Notes under the pieces: generated by a model
The model's input: the letters and a program-made list of their open reading frames with translations, nothing else
Told to the model about the DNA's origin: nothing
Database searches by the model: none
In this document: piece by piece, positions 34,174-45,892 of the stretch
Layout: every line of letters begins with the position of its first letter
Numbering within the stretch: position 1 is the stretch's first letter
Translations under genes and position numbers: made by a program
NCBI GenBank assembly: GCA_907164885.2
Contig: OU015503.1
Location: forward strand, 67,357,068 to 67,421,067
Reading direction: 5' to 3'
DNA from: Dolomedes plantarius
Taxonomy: Eukaryota; Arthropoda; Arachnida; Araneae; Dolomedidae
Length of the DNA: 64,000 bases

Positions 34174-34786
34174 GTTAAGGATTTTTATGGGTAGGATAAT
34201 TTAAGGGGGATAAAAAGTGAGATTTTCAGATGAAATTTCAGTTTTAAACGTAAAATGCCGGAATTAACTACCCTTAATAAAAGAGCGCGGCAATGCGACG
34301 AGGAAGTATCGAAATGAATAGCATGGAAGCTATTAATAGAATTGGTGTAGGTATTCAGCGGATGCAACGCGGGCCCTTTTCCGCTGTGCCAAGAAAAGAA
34401 CATTGTTGAGCTTTCGGTGCAACCTAAGCACTTTATAATAAACGCTTTACGGACAAAGAAATAAGAATCAGAGACAATGTACGCTTCGGCGAGTGAGGGT
34501 GCCGCTTGACGGCCTAAGTAATTGAACGGGATAGGAAATTTAAATTAAGAGAATTTTAGACGTTAGAAATTAAGTTGTGAAACGTTAATACTACTAATGG
34601 AACGGAGACTTTTGTAGAATGAATAAACGATAGTTAAAGACAAGAACTTGTTTTATTTCCCACTTGAGCCACGTTGACTGCATTGCTAAGATGAAAGAAG
34701 GATTTTATTCGGAAACCGACTGCAACAGATTGCATTAACTGATGAATTGAGGATCAAGAAAAGGACGTGTAAACAAATCCCACATA
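34173..34786 (+). mobile_element. possible solo LTR
   Basis: Starts TGTTAAGG directly after the TA tract, has AATAAA-type signals near 34440 and 34622, and could end near 'aatcccaca' before TATAC. The target duplication cannot be fixed because the left flank is TA repeats. Weak call. Confidence 0.3.
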
Positions 34787-34814
34787 TACAGGGTGGTCAT
34801 AAAAAATAACTTTG

Positions 34815-35529
34815 CCGGTATATGGACCACTAGCGGCTGTTCAATTCAACCGATCGAGTTGAGATTTCAGATATAGTTATTCAGACGTATGAGCTCGGGA
34901 TTTTGCGAACGGCAACAAAGTGGCGCTCACGGTTACGGTTATAGGTACAGAAACTCGAAATTTTAGAATAGCAGCACCCCTTATCCCATCGCAAAATGAT
35001 CAGAGAATGCGAAAACCTTAAATAGCATTGAAACGGTACGTGTATCACAAAAATTGGACGCGTTATGCACACACAAGAAACAGTTCTGCGAACGGCCAAC
35101 AAAAACATGATCGGGGCACACGGAGGAAATTTTCATATGGCAGAGACAAGACACCAATCACTGATGACTACAAAGAACGGACAAAAGAAAGCTTTTATTT
35201 GGATTACACATTTTCCACATGGGTGCCATCATCGTGATTTTGTTGGCTGTTCCCAGAGTTGTTCTTGTGCGTGCATAACGCGTCCTTTTTTTGTGATACA
35301 CGAACCGTTCCAACGCTCTTTAGAGTTTTTGCATGCACTGAGCATTTTGCGACGAGGAAAAGTGGGCGTTGCCATTCGAAAATTTCGAGTTTCTATACCT
35401 ATAACCGAAACCGTGAGTGCCACTTTGTTGCTGTTCACAGAATACTGAGCTCATAGCTCTGAATATCTACATCTGAAATCTCATCTTGATCGGTTGAACG
35501 AAACGGCCGCTAGAGGTCCATATATCGGA
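34815..35529. mobile_element. long foldback element, about 300-bp arms
   Basis: Left arm 34815-35112 and right arm 35226-35529 are imperfect reverse complements along their whole length. Matched blocks include 'gagatttcagat', 'caacaaagtggc', 'ggttataggta', 'gaaactcgaaatttt', 'gtgtatcacaaaaa' and 'acgcgttatgca'. The spacer is about 113 bp. The frames seen in both arms mirror each other and have no domain. Left flank starts with a mariner-like 'tacagggtggtc'. Confidence 0.85.
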
Positions 35530-35530
35530 C

Positions 35531-36107
35531 CATGGTACAGGATTTTGTATTACAAGAAAAACAGTACAAAATATCGGCAATAGAGGGCTCTGCTACTGAA
35601 TGGGAGGAATAAACAACAACAAAAAAAGTGAAAGTTTATAAATGTGAAATAAGACATTTTATTTCAGTATGATTTGCATTCGTGAAACAAATTAAAGGAA
35701 GTGGCTGCAAAACGTCTATAAAGACACTTTCCGGCTTTTTTCCCCCTTCAAACAGCTTGCCAACCTTGGAACCCGGGACTTGTCACGTGGTTCAAAATCT
35801 GTTCCTAGAAAAAATGGACTTGAAAGTATCCATATAGTTTTAGTGAGTCAACTTTGAAACTTATTTTTAAACAAAAAGGACTTGATCCCAAAATTTGGTC
35901 CATCAAAAACTATTTGCCTAATTTGGCAAAACGGACTTATCTATGCTCCCAATTCTTGATCCAACAAAGTAAATCATGCTGAAATAAAATGACACATTTC
36001 TCAATTATTCCCTCTCTTTTTTGTGTATTCCGCTGCAGCAATGCCCTCTATTGTCGAGATTTTGAATTACATTTCTTTATTCGTATTATACAAAATCCCG
36101 TACCGCG
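35531..36107. mobile_element. second foldback element, about 140-bp arms
   Basis: 'catggtacaggattttgtat' at 35531 is inverted at 36086-36106 ('acaaaatcccgtaccgcgg'). The inversion continues inward through 'aatagaggg' and 'aagacattttatttcagtat' against 'catgctgaaataaaatgaca'. It directly abuts the preceding foldback element. No ORF. Confidence 0.8.
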
Positions 36108-36199
36108 GTGAACATTAATATGGAAACTGTATGTCTCTCCGACTCATAAGTCTTATTTAATTTTGTGTTTTACGTTCGCACCGAACTGTTGGAACACCT

Positions 36200-36322
<123 letters not shown>

Positions 36323-36499
36323 CAACACATAAGACTGCTGTTATGGTACTGATTCCTTCTCGTTCACAGCCATTAGGTGGTAGAATCATTTGCCAGGTGA
36401 CGAGCCTGTTCTGCAGGTGTGAAATGCGGCATACTTTTTCATAAATATTCCTGTTATTTTGTCACCTATATATATATATACATACACTGAAAAAAAACT

Positions 36500-38420
36500 T
36501 TTACACCTGCCAAATATCGTGTAAGGCCCCTACGAGCACGCACATGTGCCGGAATACGACGTGGCATGGACTTGACTAAAGTCTGAAGGTATCCTGTAGG
36601 CAATTCACACCATGAATCCTTCGAGCAGTCCACAAATCCATCGGAGTGCGAGGGGGTGGAGATCTCTTCTGAACAGCACGTTGCAAGGCATCCCAGATCT
36701 CAATAACGTACATGTCTGGGGATTTAGAGGGGCAATGGAAGTGTCTAAAATCAGAAGAGTGATCCTGGAGCCACTCGGTAGCAACTTTCGATGTCGTGGG
36801 GGTGTCGCATTGACCTGCTGGAATTGTCCAAGTCCGTCGGAATGAACAATGGACATGAATGGAATAGATAGTGTAGATGCTCGGATAGGATGCTTAAGTA
36901 CCCGTTGTTAGGGACTTTCAAATAATCCCTCAAACGTGGACTGTACTTAAAATTTATTATACATCAATTTTTTGCAATTTATACATTAAAATAGAGCCCC
37001 ATGGCTCAATAATAAAAACGAGCACGATAGCTCACAAAAAATACCAACCACCGTCGAACAGTGCCACAGGTAGACTAAAAAGAGAAGAACGTGAACGCCG
37101 CCAATTCTCACTAACAGGAAAAGGCCTCGTTCCATCCCGAGTTTTTCGTCTTAAAATTCTTTGTTCTCGTTATTTAAATAAAATTTTAAGAATTTAAAAA
37201 CTATACTTGGCTTTGCCAAGGCTAAAACTATTAAATTTTTATAAAATAAAATAAAAATCTATTTTACAATCCTTAAACTTCCTTCTAGAACTTATTATTT
37301 GTCTCTGAGTAAATCCTTTTGGATTTGCTCGATTTCCTAGTTTTAGAACTCACGGATTCTGAACCTAATCTCTCTATCAAAACTCTTTTCTTCCTCCTCT
37401 CTCTACCTTCCAACTGAAAACCAGCTTTCAGACAGCTATTGAGTCCGCCTCCCCCAGTGAAGCATCACGAAGATCCTGGAGACGTCCATTGAGAACTCTG
37501 CATTTCACCCTCCAAAGCTCTGAGTAAAAAACTCTCTCCTTCACTTTTGTGTTGCAATTTACGCTTCCGAAGATATCTAAAAACGAACATTCCTTTTCTC
37601 ATGTCGGTGGAACTTTCGCTCTCCGTTGTCAATCTCATGAAAAATCTGTGTTAGAAGGCGTTGGCCTAAGTAACAAAGTTAATCACATGGTCTTATGGTC
37701 CTATGGCCCTATGGTCCACCAATCCTGTAGAAGAGCCATTGCAATTGGCGATTTATCACCTTGATTGGGGAATTTTTCGACCATTAACATCTCGAGCATT
37801 AACACTCGTCACCTGCCAGACTCGTCTCTAGACGCATCAGAGGTCCCATATCACGCCAACTGCACACGCCCCATATCATCACAGAGGTTCCATCAGTTTG
37901 AACAGTCCCCCATTTACGATCCATTGATTCATGAAGTTGCCGCCATACCCGTCCATCCGCCCGATACAATTGGAAGCGAGACTCATCAGACCAGGCAACG
38001 TGTTTCCAGTCATCAGCAGTCCAATGGAGTTGTTGACGGGCCCAGACAAGACGTAAAACTTGGTGGTGCGCAGTCAACAACGGTACACGAATAGGCCTGA
38101 AGCTCCCGAAGCTCCGAAAGCCTATATCAATGACGGTCCGTTGAACAATTCGCACACTGACACTTGTTGATGCCCCAGCATTGAAATCCGCAGTAATTTG
38201 AGGAAGTGTTATACGTCTATCTCGTTTAAGGATTCTTGTCAGTCGTCGACGGTCCAATTCTTTCAAGGTCTTTTTCCGGCAGCACCGCTGTCGGAGATTT
38301 GATGTTTTAGTGGATACCTGCTATTCACGGTACACTCATGAAATGGTCGTGTGCGAAAATCGAAATTGCCTCGCTACCTCGGGAATGTTATGTCCCATGT
38401 CTCGTGCGCCGACTATAACA
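36500..38420 (-). pseudogene. Tc1-like transposase, interrupted and mutated
   Basis: The N-terminal half is at 37805-38420. The open frame from 38266 has the second helix-turn-helix region (IVQRTVIDIGF) and the first catalytic Asp in VAWSDESRF. The upstream part, with a VARQFRFSHTTIS helix, is out of frame. The gene is cut within a GDEYLS motif by the LTR and resumes at about 36905 with YLSILSEHL. The second catalytic Asp is changed: FQQ-VNATP has GTC where GAC is expected. Further frameshifts follow before the C-terminus. Inactive. Confidence 0.85.
36906..37804. mobile_element. solo LTR inside the Tc1-like transposase gene
   Basis: TGTTAGGG start and TTAACA end, 899 bp, inverted TGTTA/TAACA termini. 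The 5-bp target duplication is CCCGT (36901-36905) against CTCGT (37805-37809), one mismatch. The transposase frame confirms CTCGT as the original: it encodes the GDE-Y junction exactly. The interior has no retroelement coding, so it is a solo LTR. BEL/Pao or Gypsy by duplication size. Confidence 0.82.
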
Positions 38421-38609
38421 CCACGCCCAGTCACATAAATCGTGATAACCTGCCATTGTAGCATCAGGAACCGATCTAAAAGCTTTGCCAGACACCTCTT
38501 GTCTTATATAGGCGCTGCCGACCGCATCGCGTTTCGTTGATTGGTTGCAGATCTCCGTTATTTGCATACGCACACCTGTATCAGTTTTTTGGCTCTTCAG
38601 TGTATTCAT

Positions 38610-38610
38610 T

Positions 38611-38637
<27 letters not shown>
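38610..38637. repeat. (TA)n microsatellite
   Basis: TA tract adjoining the right end of the Tc1-like element. Confidence 0.9.
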
Positions 38638-38643
<6 letters not shown>

Positions 38644-38654
38644 GCAGAATTACG

Positions 38655-39000
38655 CTTTTACTTCTGAATTTTTTAACAGATTTCACATTTCCCAGTACTT
38701 AAACACAGACACTATACACTATACAGATATCAGTGTTGTTGGCCTGTTAATGATTTAACTCTACCACATCATAATTTCCTTTTATAAATGGGACCTTTGC
38801 CTTCTGAAATTTCTGAATAGCTTTCATACACTTCTATATTTTCTATATTAAAATAATGAATACGGTTACGATTTGACTCTCATCACTATTCATTCGCTTT
38901 TATAGAAATGAACATTTTACATCTGAAATTTCAGAACAGATTTAAACTCCCCTAAACATTTAATATTGAAACAGTTACCCTCTCTTAGGATTTAAACGTA
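38655..39000. repeat. degenerate tandem repeat, about 150 bp
   Basis: Three loose copies of a block 'cttctgaaatttctgaacag' with following 'ctttcaTACacttc'-like text near 38660, 38800 and 38918. Too diverged to define exact borders. Confidence 0.45.
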
Positions 39001-39409
39001 CCGCATTTCTAATTAAAATTGAATATTTGAAATTTTTCAAGTGCTGGTCATTACTACATAAAATTTTATCGAGCGAATAAAATTTCCAAGCTCTATATTT
39101 GAAAGGAATATCAAGTCTGGGCTGTCAAAATAATTAGAATATTTTCGGCTCCATCGTTTCACGCATGGATATTTCCGATGCCCTAAGTTTTAAAGCAGAG
39201 AATATAAGACTGGAATATATGAAATTTAAGGTAAGTTGTGGCACTTTATTGGGAAAACAAGTTTATGGAGAGAATTAAGTTGAATATTTTTGACATTCGA
39301 TGACTGATGTTTGCATTAAGGTGTATTTATTTCAGGAGGATAATTTATTGCATGCCTTTTAGTCAGTTTACTTCTGGGATGAATATTGTACTTAATAAAG
39401 TTTATAAAA
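39001..39409. other. unassigned AT-rich spacer
   Basis: No gene or repeat recognised. Confidence 0.35.
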
Positions 39410-39710
39410 TGAATGTATAAAGAGTACATAGGTTATGCCAGTTTATTTATTAATAGGCTTAGTTGAATGCAAGTTCACTTGCTACATCAATTCGAACATT
39501 AGAACCATAAGTGTCTAATCTGTTTCGAAAAATCTCCATATGCCTTCTTCATGTATTCATGTTTAAAAATTAAAAGGAATACATAAAGAATGCACAGGTT
39601 TTACCAGTTTATTCGTTAATGAACTTAGTTGAATACAAGTTTACTTGTTTCATCAACTCGAGCATTTCAACTACACGTGTCTAATCTGTTTTGAAAAATT
39701 AACATCTTGA
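39410..39710 (+). repeat. two-copy tandem duplication, about 165 bp
   Basis: 'agagtacataggttatgcca' at 39419 and 'agaatgcacaggttttacca' at 39586 begin two similar blocks that both continue 'gtttatt.gttaat..gcttagttgaatac' and end 'gtgtctaatctgttt.gaaaaat'. Confidence 0.8.
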
Positions 39711-39725
39711 CTCAGCAAGAATCGC

Positions 39726-40013
39726 TAATAGCGCCCTTTGCACGTACGCTCTTTCGCGAGTGCTTGGAGCGTACGGGATTGCGCGCACGCTCCAAGCATT
39801 CACGAAAGAGTGTACGTGTAAAGGGCGCTAATAGCGTCCTTTACACGTACGCTCTTGGAGTGCTTGGAGCGTACAGGATTGCGCAAAGGGAAAACTTGCA
39901 GTACGTACAAAAGTAGCTTTCCCTTCCTCTCCGACACCTTCACACGTGCACTCAATCGCGCGGGATCATGGTTTCACGCAGGAAAGAGCGTACGTGTAAA
40001 GGGCTCTAATGTG
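39726..40013. repeat. palindromic module cluster
   Basis: Left arm (39726-39772) with 'cacgtacgctcttt' and 'gtgcttggagcgt' is inverted at 39787-39833 over a 14-nt loop. A third copy of the arm in direct orientation starts at 39832, and a partial inverted copy, 'ggaaagagcgtacgtgtaaa', is at 39982. GC-rich against its surroundings. No ORF of interest. Confidence 0.85.
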
Positions 40014-40077
40014 AATGCCCGGATTTCTTCTTAAACCTTCATGATATTTAATGCCAACTTCTTGCACTTCAGTTTTT

Positions 40078-40306
40078 TTTTCCAATGCGGAGGCACTTGT
40101 CGTCAGACATTCGCCTATACAAGCCGCAATTTTTACTGCCCATTTTATTGTGGGGGCACCATATAGGCGGACAGCATTACCCCCTATGAAGGGACGACAC
40201 GAACGGAGGAATTTTTCGTGGCGGGACGCCAGGATTCGATCTGAGCAACCTCAGCACCGAAAACCAGCGCGCTGTACCACTGGGCCGCCACAAGCCCTTC
40301 TGGCAC
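40078..40306 (-). repeat. SINE-C, antisense
   Basis: Reverse complement starts 'gtggcggcccagtggtacag', then a B box 'gatcgaatcctgg', then 'gtgtcgtcccttcatag', 'taatgctgtccgcctatat', and ends with 'gacgacaagtgcctcc'. It aligns along its length with 50798-51003. Confidence 0.8.
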
Positions 40307-41835
40307 TTCAAGTAGCAATAAACATTCTCCACAAATTAATAAAAATATCGTTGTTAATTTTTGGAAGAGTAATGATCAAACAATCCACTAGTTAAAAGTT
40401 AGCTTTTCTGGTTACCTCTTTCGAGTGCCTGGACATTAACATCATTTCGCTACATTATAATGGCTTTGAGTCAGATGTAATGTGATAAGTCAGAGGCGTT
40501 ACAAAATGAAAATTTCAGGGGGTGTCAAAGTTTTGTATTTCGTTTATAGAACTTAAAATCTATTTAAATGACGGCGATCTGGGGGAGGAGTTAACTCCTT
40601 GACCCTCCCTCTACCTCAGCCCACGAGAAAAGTTAAGATAGTAATTATAACACCTCAGTGCAAAATCTTCACGGCTCAGTTTCGGGGAGTAAAAAATTAA
40701 TGGGAGTATTCACTATCTTTTTTTATCTTCTTTAACGAACAGTGATAATTTTTTTTAAAGTGAAAATAAAGCTGGTTTTAGAGTTATAACTCCACCCTTT
40801 AGTAAAATGAAATCCAAATTTGAGTGCAGATTGGAAATTTCATTGATTCTACCAGTCCGTTGCTCCAGATGTCAGATAGCTTTAATAAGTATACTTTTTC
40901 CCTAGAAACCATAGCATTCGTGTCAACAGGATGGTTTTAAGAAATGAATTTCCGGATGCTTCAAAGATGAGATCTACGTTGAAGCGCACAAAGAACTTTT
41001 TGAAACTATCACGAGAGAGAAAGAAATATCGATAGATGATCTCTATCGCTTCTTTGTCTTTCATATCGTTTAAACCTATACGATTTTTGGTATACATTTA
41101 TTTATAGACTCTAAAGCTGAATCTCAATAGAAAATTAATTTATCGGATTTTTACAAAAACCTAACTATGAATATGCTTGGATGTGTTGTATTTTAATAAC
41201 TAGTACGTTTCGTACATCTTTAAGGATATAATAAAACAAGTGCTCCAAAAACGGGAATCATAAGTGATCAATAGAAATTTTTTCTTACTAGTCTTTAAAA
41301 CGCACTTTAACCCTTTCAGGGGCAACAACCTGCACGGTTTGCACAGTGCAGATATTTTTCCCAATTTCTTTTAACCCCAAACTCTTGAAAATTTTTTTCC
41401 AATTAAAGGTTGCAAAATGTTTTTATTTCTTTAAACTGATAACAGATGGCAGTACTGACCATTTTTATGCTCATTTAACTGGAATACATTGAATGCAAAT
41501 GAAAAAAAAGAGTACATTTAGGCGTTTGCACTGCGCAAACGGCGCCCCTCAAAGGATTAAAATGTGCTATTTTTGTTAACAGAGACCGTGATTCTTTCCC
41601 AAAGAAATAAGTGTAAATGGTTAATCAAAAAAAAACCTAAAGTAAATTATACTTGAAATACCGATGTGAGAAAGAATAGCATTAAAATAGCTATCAAATT
41701 ATGAAAAAAGAATCCATGATATTCGGTAAAGCATTTTTAAACTTGCTGTTTAGAAAAAACTGAATTAGATTTATAATAGAAGATCGGTTAGCTAAATGAT
41801 CACAATAAAGTCACTAGAAAATTTTATTATGGCCA
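40307..41835. other. unassigned spacer
   Basis: AT-rich with no recognisable gene. A 71-codon minus frame at 40882-41097 has no domain. Confidence 0.35.
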
Positions 41836-41985
41836 AGTTAGATCCATAAACCGGAGAGTCCCTTTGGGAAGTCAGAGAGGGTGGGAGAGAGTCAGCCCAC
41901 TAGTCTATATGGACCTGGTGTGGAATACTTCCGTCCAGGGGGATTAGAAACAACCACAACCACAGCAAGAACAACAACAAAATTT
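41836..41985 (+). repeat. SINE-B, 3' fragment
   Basis: 'taaaccggagagtcccttt', 'gtcagagagggtgggagag', then 'acttccgtccagggggatta' and the tail 'gaaacaaccacaaccacag'. Part of the middle is deleted relative to 17853-18190. Confidence 0.72.
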
Positions 41986-42299
41986 TTAGCTTTATTGTTA
42001 ATGGACCCAATTTCTTATCCAAAGTACACTTGAATAAGTATGTACTACGGTTGAAGAGAAATGATTGACACAACGGCTCTCATAACGAAAGTATACACGA
42101 TGCGATAGGGCAAACCAGTGAAATAGACACAAGAGGGCGTGAGCTACGCGGAATGCATAGATGGCGCTGGTCGCAGGAGAGCGGCATGAGACAGCGCCCA
42201 TCCCTTTCGGCGCCGTCATTGAGAGCGTGGATACCAATTATGGTAGGGACTATCATGGTCAGTGTTGGACACCGTGGTTCCTATGGATGAAGGGGATAC

Positions 42300-42810
42300 A
42301 GGGTAGTGAGATCCATCGTCCCATGGTGTCGGTGGGCGGTAACGAAGCACCCTTAAGGCGTACCGTCTACCGCTGGTTGGCCAAGCAGTGGAGATCGCGG
42401 CCAAAGACGTCAGCAAGGGATGAGCAGCAACATCGCTTACAGCAGTAAATGTGACAGCTGTGTTGGGTTTGATCATGGCGAACAGGCACATAACATTCAA
42501 CAAGATGCAGGAAGAGATAGAGCTTGAGCGAGGAACATTGCAGGCGATTGTGCATGACGATTTGGAGATGACGAAGGTTTGCGCACAGTGGGTGCCTCAT
42601 GCACTCACACCACAACAGAAGGCGAAACGCGTCAACAACTGCAAAGAACTTCTTGCACTACACGATGCCGATCCAGAACCCTTCTTAGTACGCCTGGTCA
42701 CGAGGGACAAGTCGTGGATTTTGCACGACACACCCGGAAAAAAGCGCAGCTCCATGGAGTGGAAGCATGCATCAAGCACACATCCCAAGAAGCCTAGGCC
42801 GTCGTTGTAA
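42300..42810 (+). pseudogene. mariner transposase, N-terminal half, truncated
   Basis: Two adjacent frames give one mariner N-terminus. In the first (to about 42448) there is a helix-turn-helix-like APLRRTVYRWLAKQW. A frame shift near 42440 leads into the second, with ANRHITFNKMQEEI and a long stretch ending in the first catalytic Asp motif VTRDKSWI (normally TGDE-W). The frame stops at 42808-42810 just after a KKPRP motif; the remaining catalytic half is absent. No terminal repeats recognised. Dead. Confidence 0.75.
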
Positions 42811-43203
42811 ACGAACAAACAACTGGCAATAGAAAAAAATTTTAATAGAAAAAGTTACCAATAGGGGTCGCCACCTGACGGATGGGAAGATTATTCAATT
42901 GCAGCGAGTAGCATTATGTACCGAAGAAATTCACAGAACATTCGATCTGATTACGCAAATTGTTTGAGCGGGAGAATGACAAAAGAAACAAGTTAGTCGG
43001 CAATTATTTTTGGATGGGGAAGGTTGTCGCGCCTGGCAGTCCTGGGTGGAGTGGTCAGGCCAACCATCTCGGAGCTCTGGTCCTATGAAGTTCAATAAAT
43101 AGCCATTAAAAGATTAATTCGTCTATCTTCTATTTTTGGGGCCACGGCTGAACTTTAGAGTCAATATTATAGTACTAAAGTTAACGTAAAAAGGAAGCTT
43201 AAC
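42811..43203. other. unassigned spacer
   Basis: No feature recognised; possibly further decayed transposon DNA. Confidence 0.3.
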
Positions 43204-43281
<78 letters not shown>

Positions 43282-43424
43282 TTGTTTTATATCTTGTATT
43301 AGTTGCATGTAAACTTTAAAAAAATTCAGGTAGTCTCTTCTAATGAAACTACCGCGGGTTATCAACGTGGGATTACTTATCGTTGCTTACATCTTTTGTA
43401 TGTATATATGTATTTATGTATGTG

Positions 43425-43513
<89 letters not shown>

Positions 43514-43550
43514 TTTGTTTATATTTTGTATTAGTTGCATGTAAACTTAA
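43204..43550 (+). repeat. microsatellites with half-copy of the microsatellite-carrying repeat
   Basis: (TA)n(GT)n at 43204-43281, then 'ttgtattagttgcatgtaaa' and the left half of the 1834-type repeat from 43325, then a second (TA)n(GT)n at 43427-43518 and the same 'ttgtattagttgcatgtaaa' again. The two blocks of about 225 bp are a direct duplication. Confidence 0.85.
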
Positions 43551-43555
43551 AAAAA

Positions 43556-43672
43556 TTCAGGTAGTCTCTTCTAATGAAACTACCGCGGGTTATTAACGTG
43601 GGATTACTTATCGTTGCTTACCTCTTTTGTATGTATATATGTATGTATGTGTTATGTATGTATGTATCTATA

Positions 43673-43710
<38 letters not shown>

Positions 43711-43895
43711 TATCAAAATTTTAACCCATTTTGTTACTTTTCTGTTTAACTGTTTACTGCTTGTCGAAGCGACACAGACTGGGTTTGGCACGTTGCCAAA
43801 ATTATAACTTGCGAGGACGAATGGACGGACGACTTTAGCGTCTGAAATTTTGCTTTCCGAAGGACCGTTATGGAGGAACGTAATCTTTCGTTAAA
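43556..43895 (+). repeat. microsatellite-carrying repeat, copy 4, full
   Basis: Starts 'tcaggtagtctcttctaatg' near 43556, has a TA-rich core at 43670-43712, and continues with 'ccattttgttacttttctg', 'gactgggtttggc' and 'ggaggaacgtaatctttcg'. Its left half is duplicated upstream. Confidence 0.8.
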
Positions 43896-45079
43896 AAGTT
43901 TCATCCTTTGCTATGTGTGGGATTTCAAATTTTGTTTCTGAAAATTAATCGCAATTTGAATCTAAGCGCAAATTAAATCCTTCGTCGATCATTTACACAT
44001 AGCCCAGTTTCTATCGCCCCTAGTGAGTAAATAAATTCCGAATTAAACAAGAAATACGCTGAAACAAAGTAAACCCTAAAACTGATGAGAAAAGATCACT
44101 AGAGGGTAATGGCGTGTCTTGCTAGTTAATGATGCTATTAAACAAATCTGAAAATAGTGTTTCGAGATTATTTAAATAATGAACTTAATGGTCTTCTGGG
44201 CCCGAGAGGTTTTGATTAGAAAATAGTTTTATTTCAGTGCATAGGGACCAATTATTTATATTTAGTCTTTAAAATCATTGTATCAGGTGCAAATGGAGGT
44301 GATCTAATAGGATATACAGATATACGAAAAGCAAAACTACTGACGAGTTAAGTAATCTCTCTCAGATTTTCTGATTGCAATTTATGAAAATTATTAGATT
44401 TAAATACTCCATAAAGCGGAAAATATTTATTATGCCCTATTCTTCAGCGATTTTAAGTAATTCTACACTTTTGTTATCACACTTATACAGGAGTTTGAGA
44501 AAAGGAAATTAGAAGATAAAATTCTATCGTTCTGTGGCCAAATAAATTTTTCTTTATTCTAATTTACATGCTAATATATATAATAAATTTATGAAGCATA
44601 TTCATATAAACAATTTTTTTTTGGTATTGAAACTATCTGAATATTTTTTTTGTTTCGATAGCATTTGCTTCAATGGTATTTTAATAAAAGTCTTGCATCC
44701 GGACCAAATATCATTATACCTTTTTCCAGTCACTTTTTTCCTGATTTGTCCACTTACGAAGTTCTGAATGACTCTGCGATTGTGTTAATTTTTTTTCTGT
44801 AAGGCAGATATATATCCTTTTCAGTTGATGGTAAAGTTCGCTCTTAGAGGGCCCTTCGTCCACGGACAATGCATACTATCTGAAAATAGTGAATGCCTCC
44901 GCAACTTTGGAGAATGAGGGTGGGGCCAGGGGCGTAGGTTCATCGTTTTCTCACTCCTCTTCCTGTTTACCAGTCGCAGTTACATCGGCGATAGTGTCAT
45001 CAAGACTTCTGAGCTCGAGATCTTTGTCGATTTTGATGAACGTATATGACTATAAAAAGACATATTCCACTCCGCTAAG
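43896..45079. other. unassigned spacer
   Basis: No gene recognised. An 83-codon frame at 44889-45140 has no domain and its end overlaps the mariner terminal repeat. Confidence 0.35.
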
Positions 45080-45081
45080 TA

Positions 45082-45890
45082 CGAGGATCATTCTAAAAGT
45101 AAAGAACGTTTGTATCTCTAGTCATTTTTATTCCCGATAATGAAAGAAAACTTATTGTACAACACATTCTGATATCTTACCTATTTTTCTACGTAGTCGC
45201 CGTTCAGACTGAACCATTTGTCAAAGCGCTGTACCAGCTTTCCTATGCCTTCTGTATACTCGCAGCTAGGTTTTTGAACCAGTCACTAACTTCCTCTTTC
45301 AGTTAGTCATCATTTCCATAGTGGTTTCCGCCCAAAAAATCCTTAAATTTGGTAAAAAAGAAAGTAATCACTGGGGACCAAGTCCGGGCTATAAGGTGGG
45401 ATGTTCAAAAACTTCCCAATTAAATTGCTGAGGCAAATTTCTTCGTCAACGCAGCAGCATGTGGACGAGCGAAGAAGCACAATGCCGTTGGACAACAATC
45501 CACGCCGTTTGTTTTGAATGGCACGGCGTAGTTGGTGAAGGGTCTGGCAATAGGCTGTGGCATTTAAAAATAATGCACCATTTTCGAACTGAAGCTTCAT
45601 TCATAACATTTTCCATAAACTTCAGCTATCTGTCTGTAAATTTAAATAGGGCGAACGTGTTTTTGCATTCAGAAAGCGTATTACGCTACGAACCTCACAC
45701 TTGGCGGGATCCTTAATTTTATCACACATTTTAAAATCGCAAAAATAAACAGTAAATGACCGCAGCTGCTCTCTGTTAGCGTCAAACTGGCTGGAATGAT
45801 TTGGTAAGTAAATTTCACGGCAGCGGGGGTGGTGAGAGAATTTCGCGGATGTTCAGATCAAAACGTTCTTTACTTTTAGAATGGCCCTCG
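45082..45890 (-). mobile_element. internally deleted mariner, 809 bp, complete ends
   Basis: Ends 'cgaggatcattctaaaagta' (45082) and 'tacttttagaatggccctcg' (45890) are inverted and flanked by TA (45080-45081 and 45891-45892). A full mariner is about 1.3 kb, so roughly 500 bp is missing, from the N-terminal part of the gene. Confidence 0.9.
45180..45620 (-). pseudogene. mariner transposase, C-terminal half
   Basis: Minus-strand frames carry a stretch with NATAYCQTLHQL and the third catalytic Asp in PPYSPDLVPSDYFLF. The segment that should hold the second catalytic Asp (LHDNARPH-type) is deleted and frame-shifted near 45465-45480. The N-terminal DNA-binding region is gone. It is typical of the DD34D mariner group but inactive. 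Confidence 0.82.
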
Positions 45891-45892
45891 TA

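Larger units (their letters stand above)
36485..38602 (-). mobile_element. Tc1-like transposon, second family, split by a solo LTR
   Basis: Ends 'cactgaaaaaaaac' (36485) and 'ttttggctcttcagtg' (38602) are inverted and flanked by TA, again next to TA repeats (36468-36482 and 38610-38637). Subtracting the LTR at 36906-37804 and its 5-bp target duplication leaves 1,214 bp, the same length as the element at 32935. The transposase is on the minus strand. Confidence 0.88.

Noticed and set aside
35028..35456. Overlapping 65-127 residue frames on both strands
   Set aside because: They lie in the arms of a foldback element and mirror each other; no domain seen.
37549..38094. Plus-strand frames of 71 and 109 residues
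   Set aside because: The first lies in the solo LTR; the second is antisense to the Tc1-like transposase.
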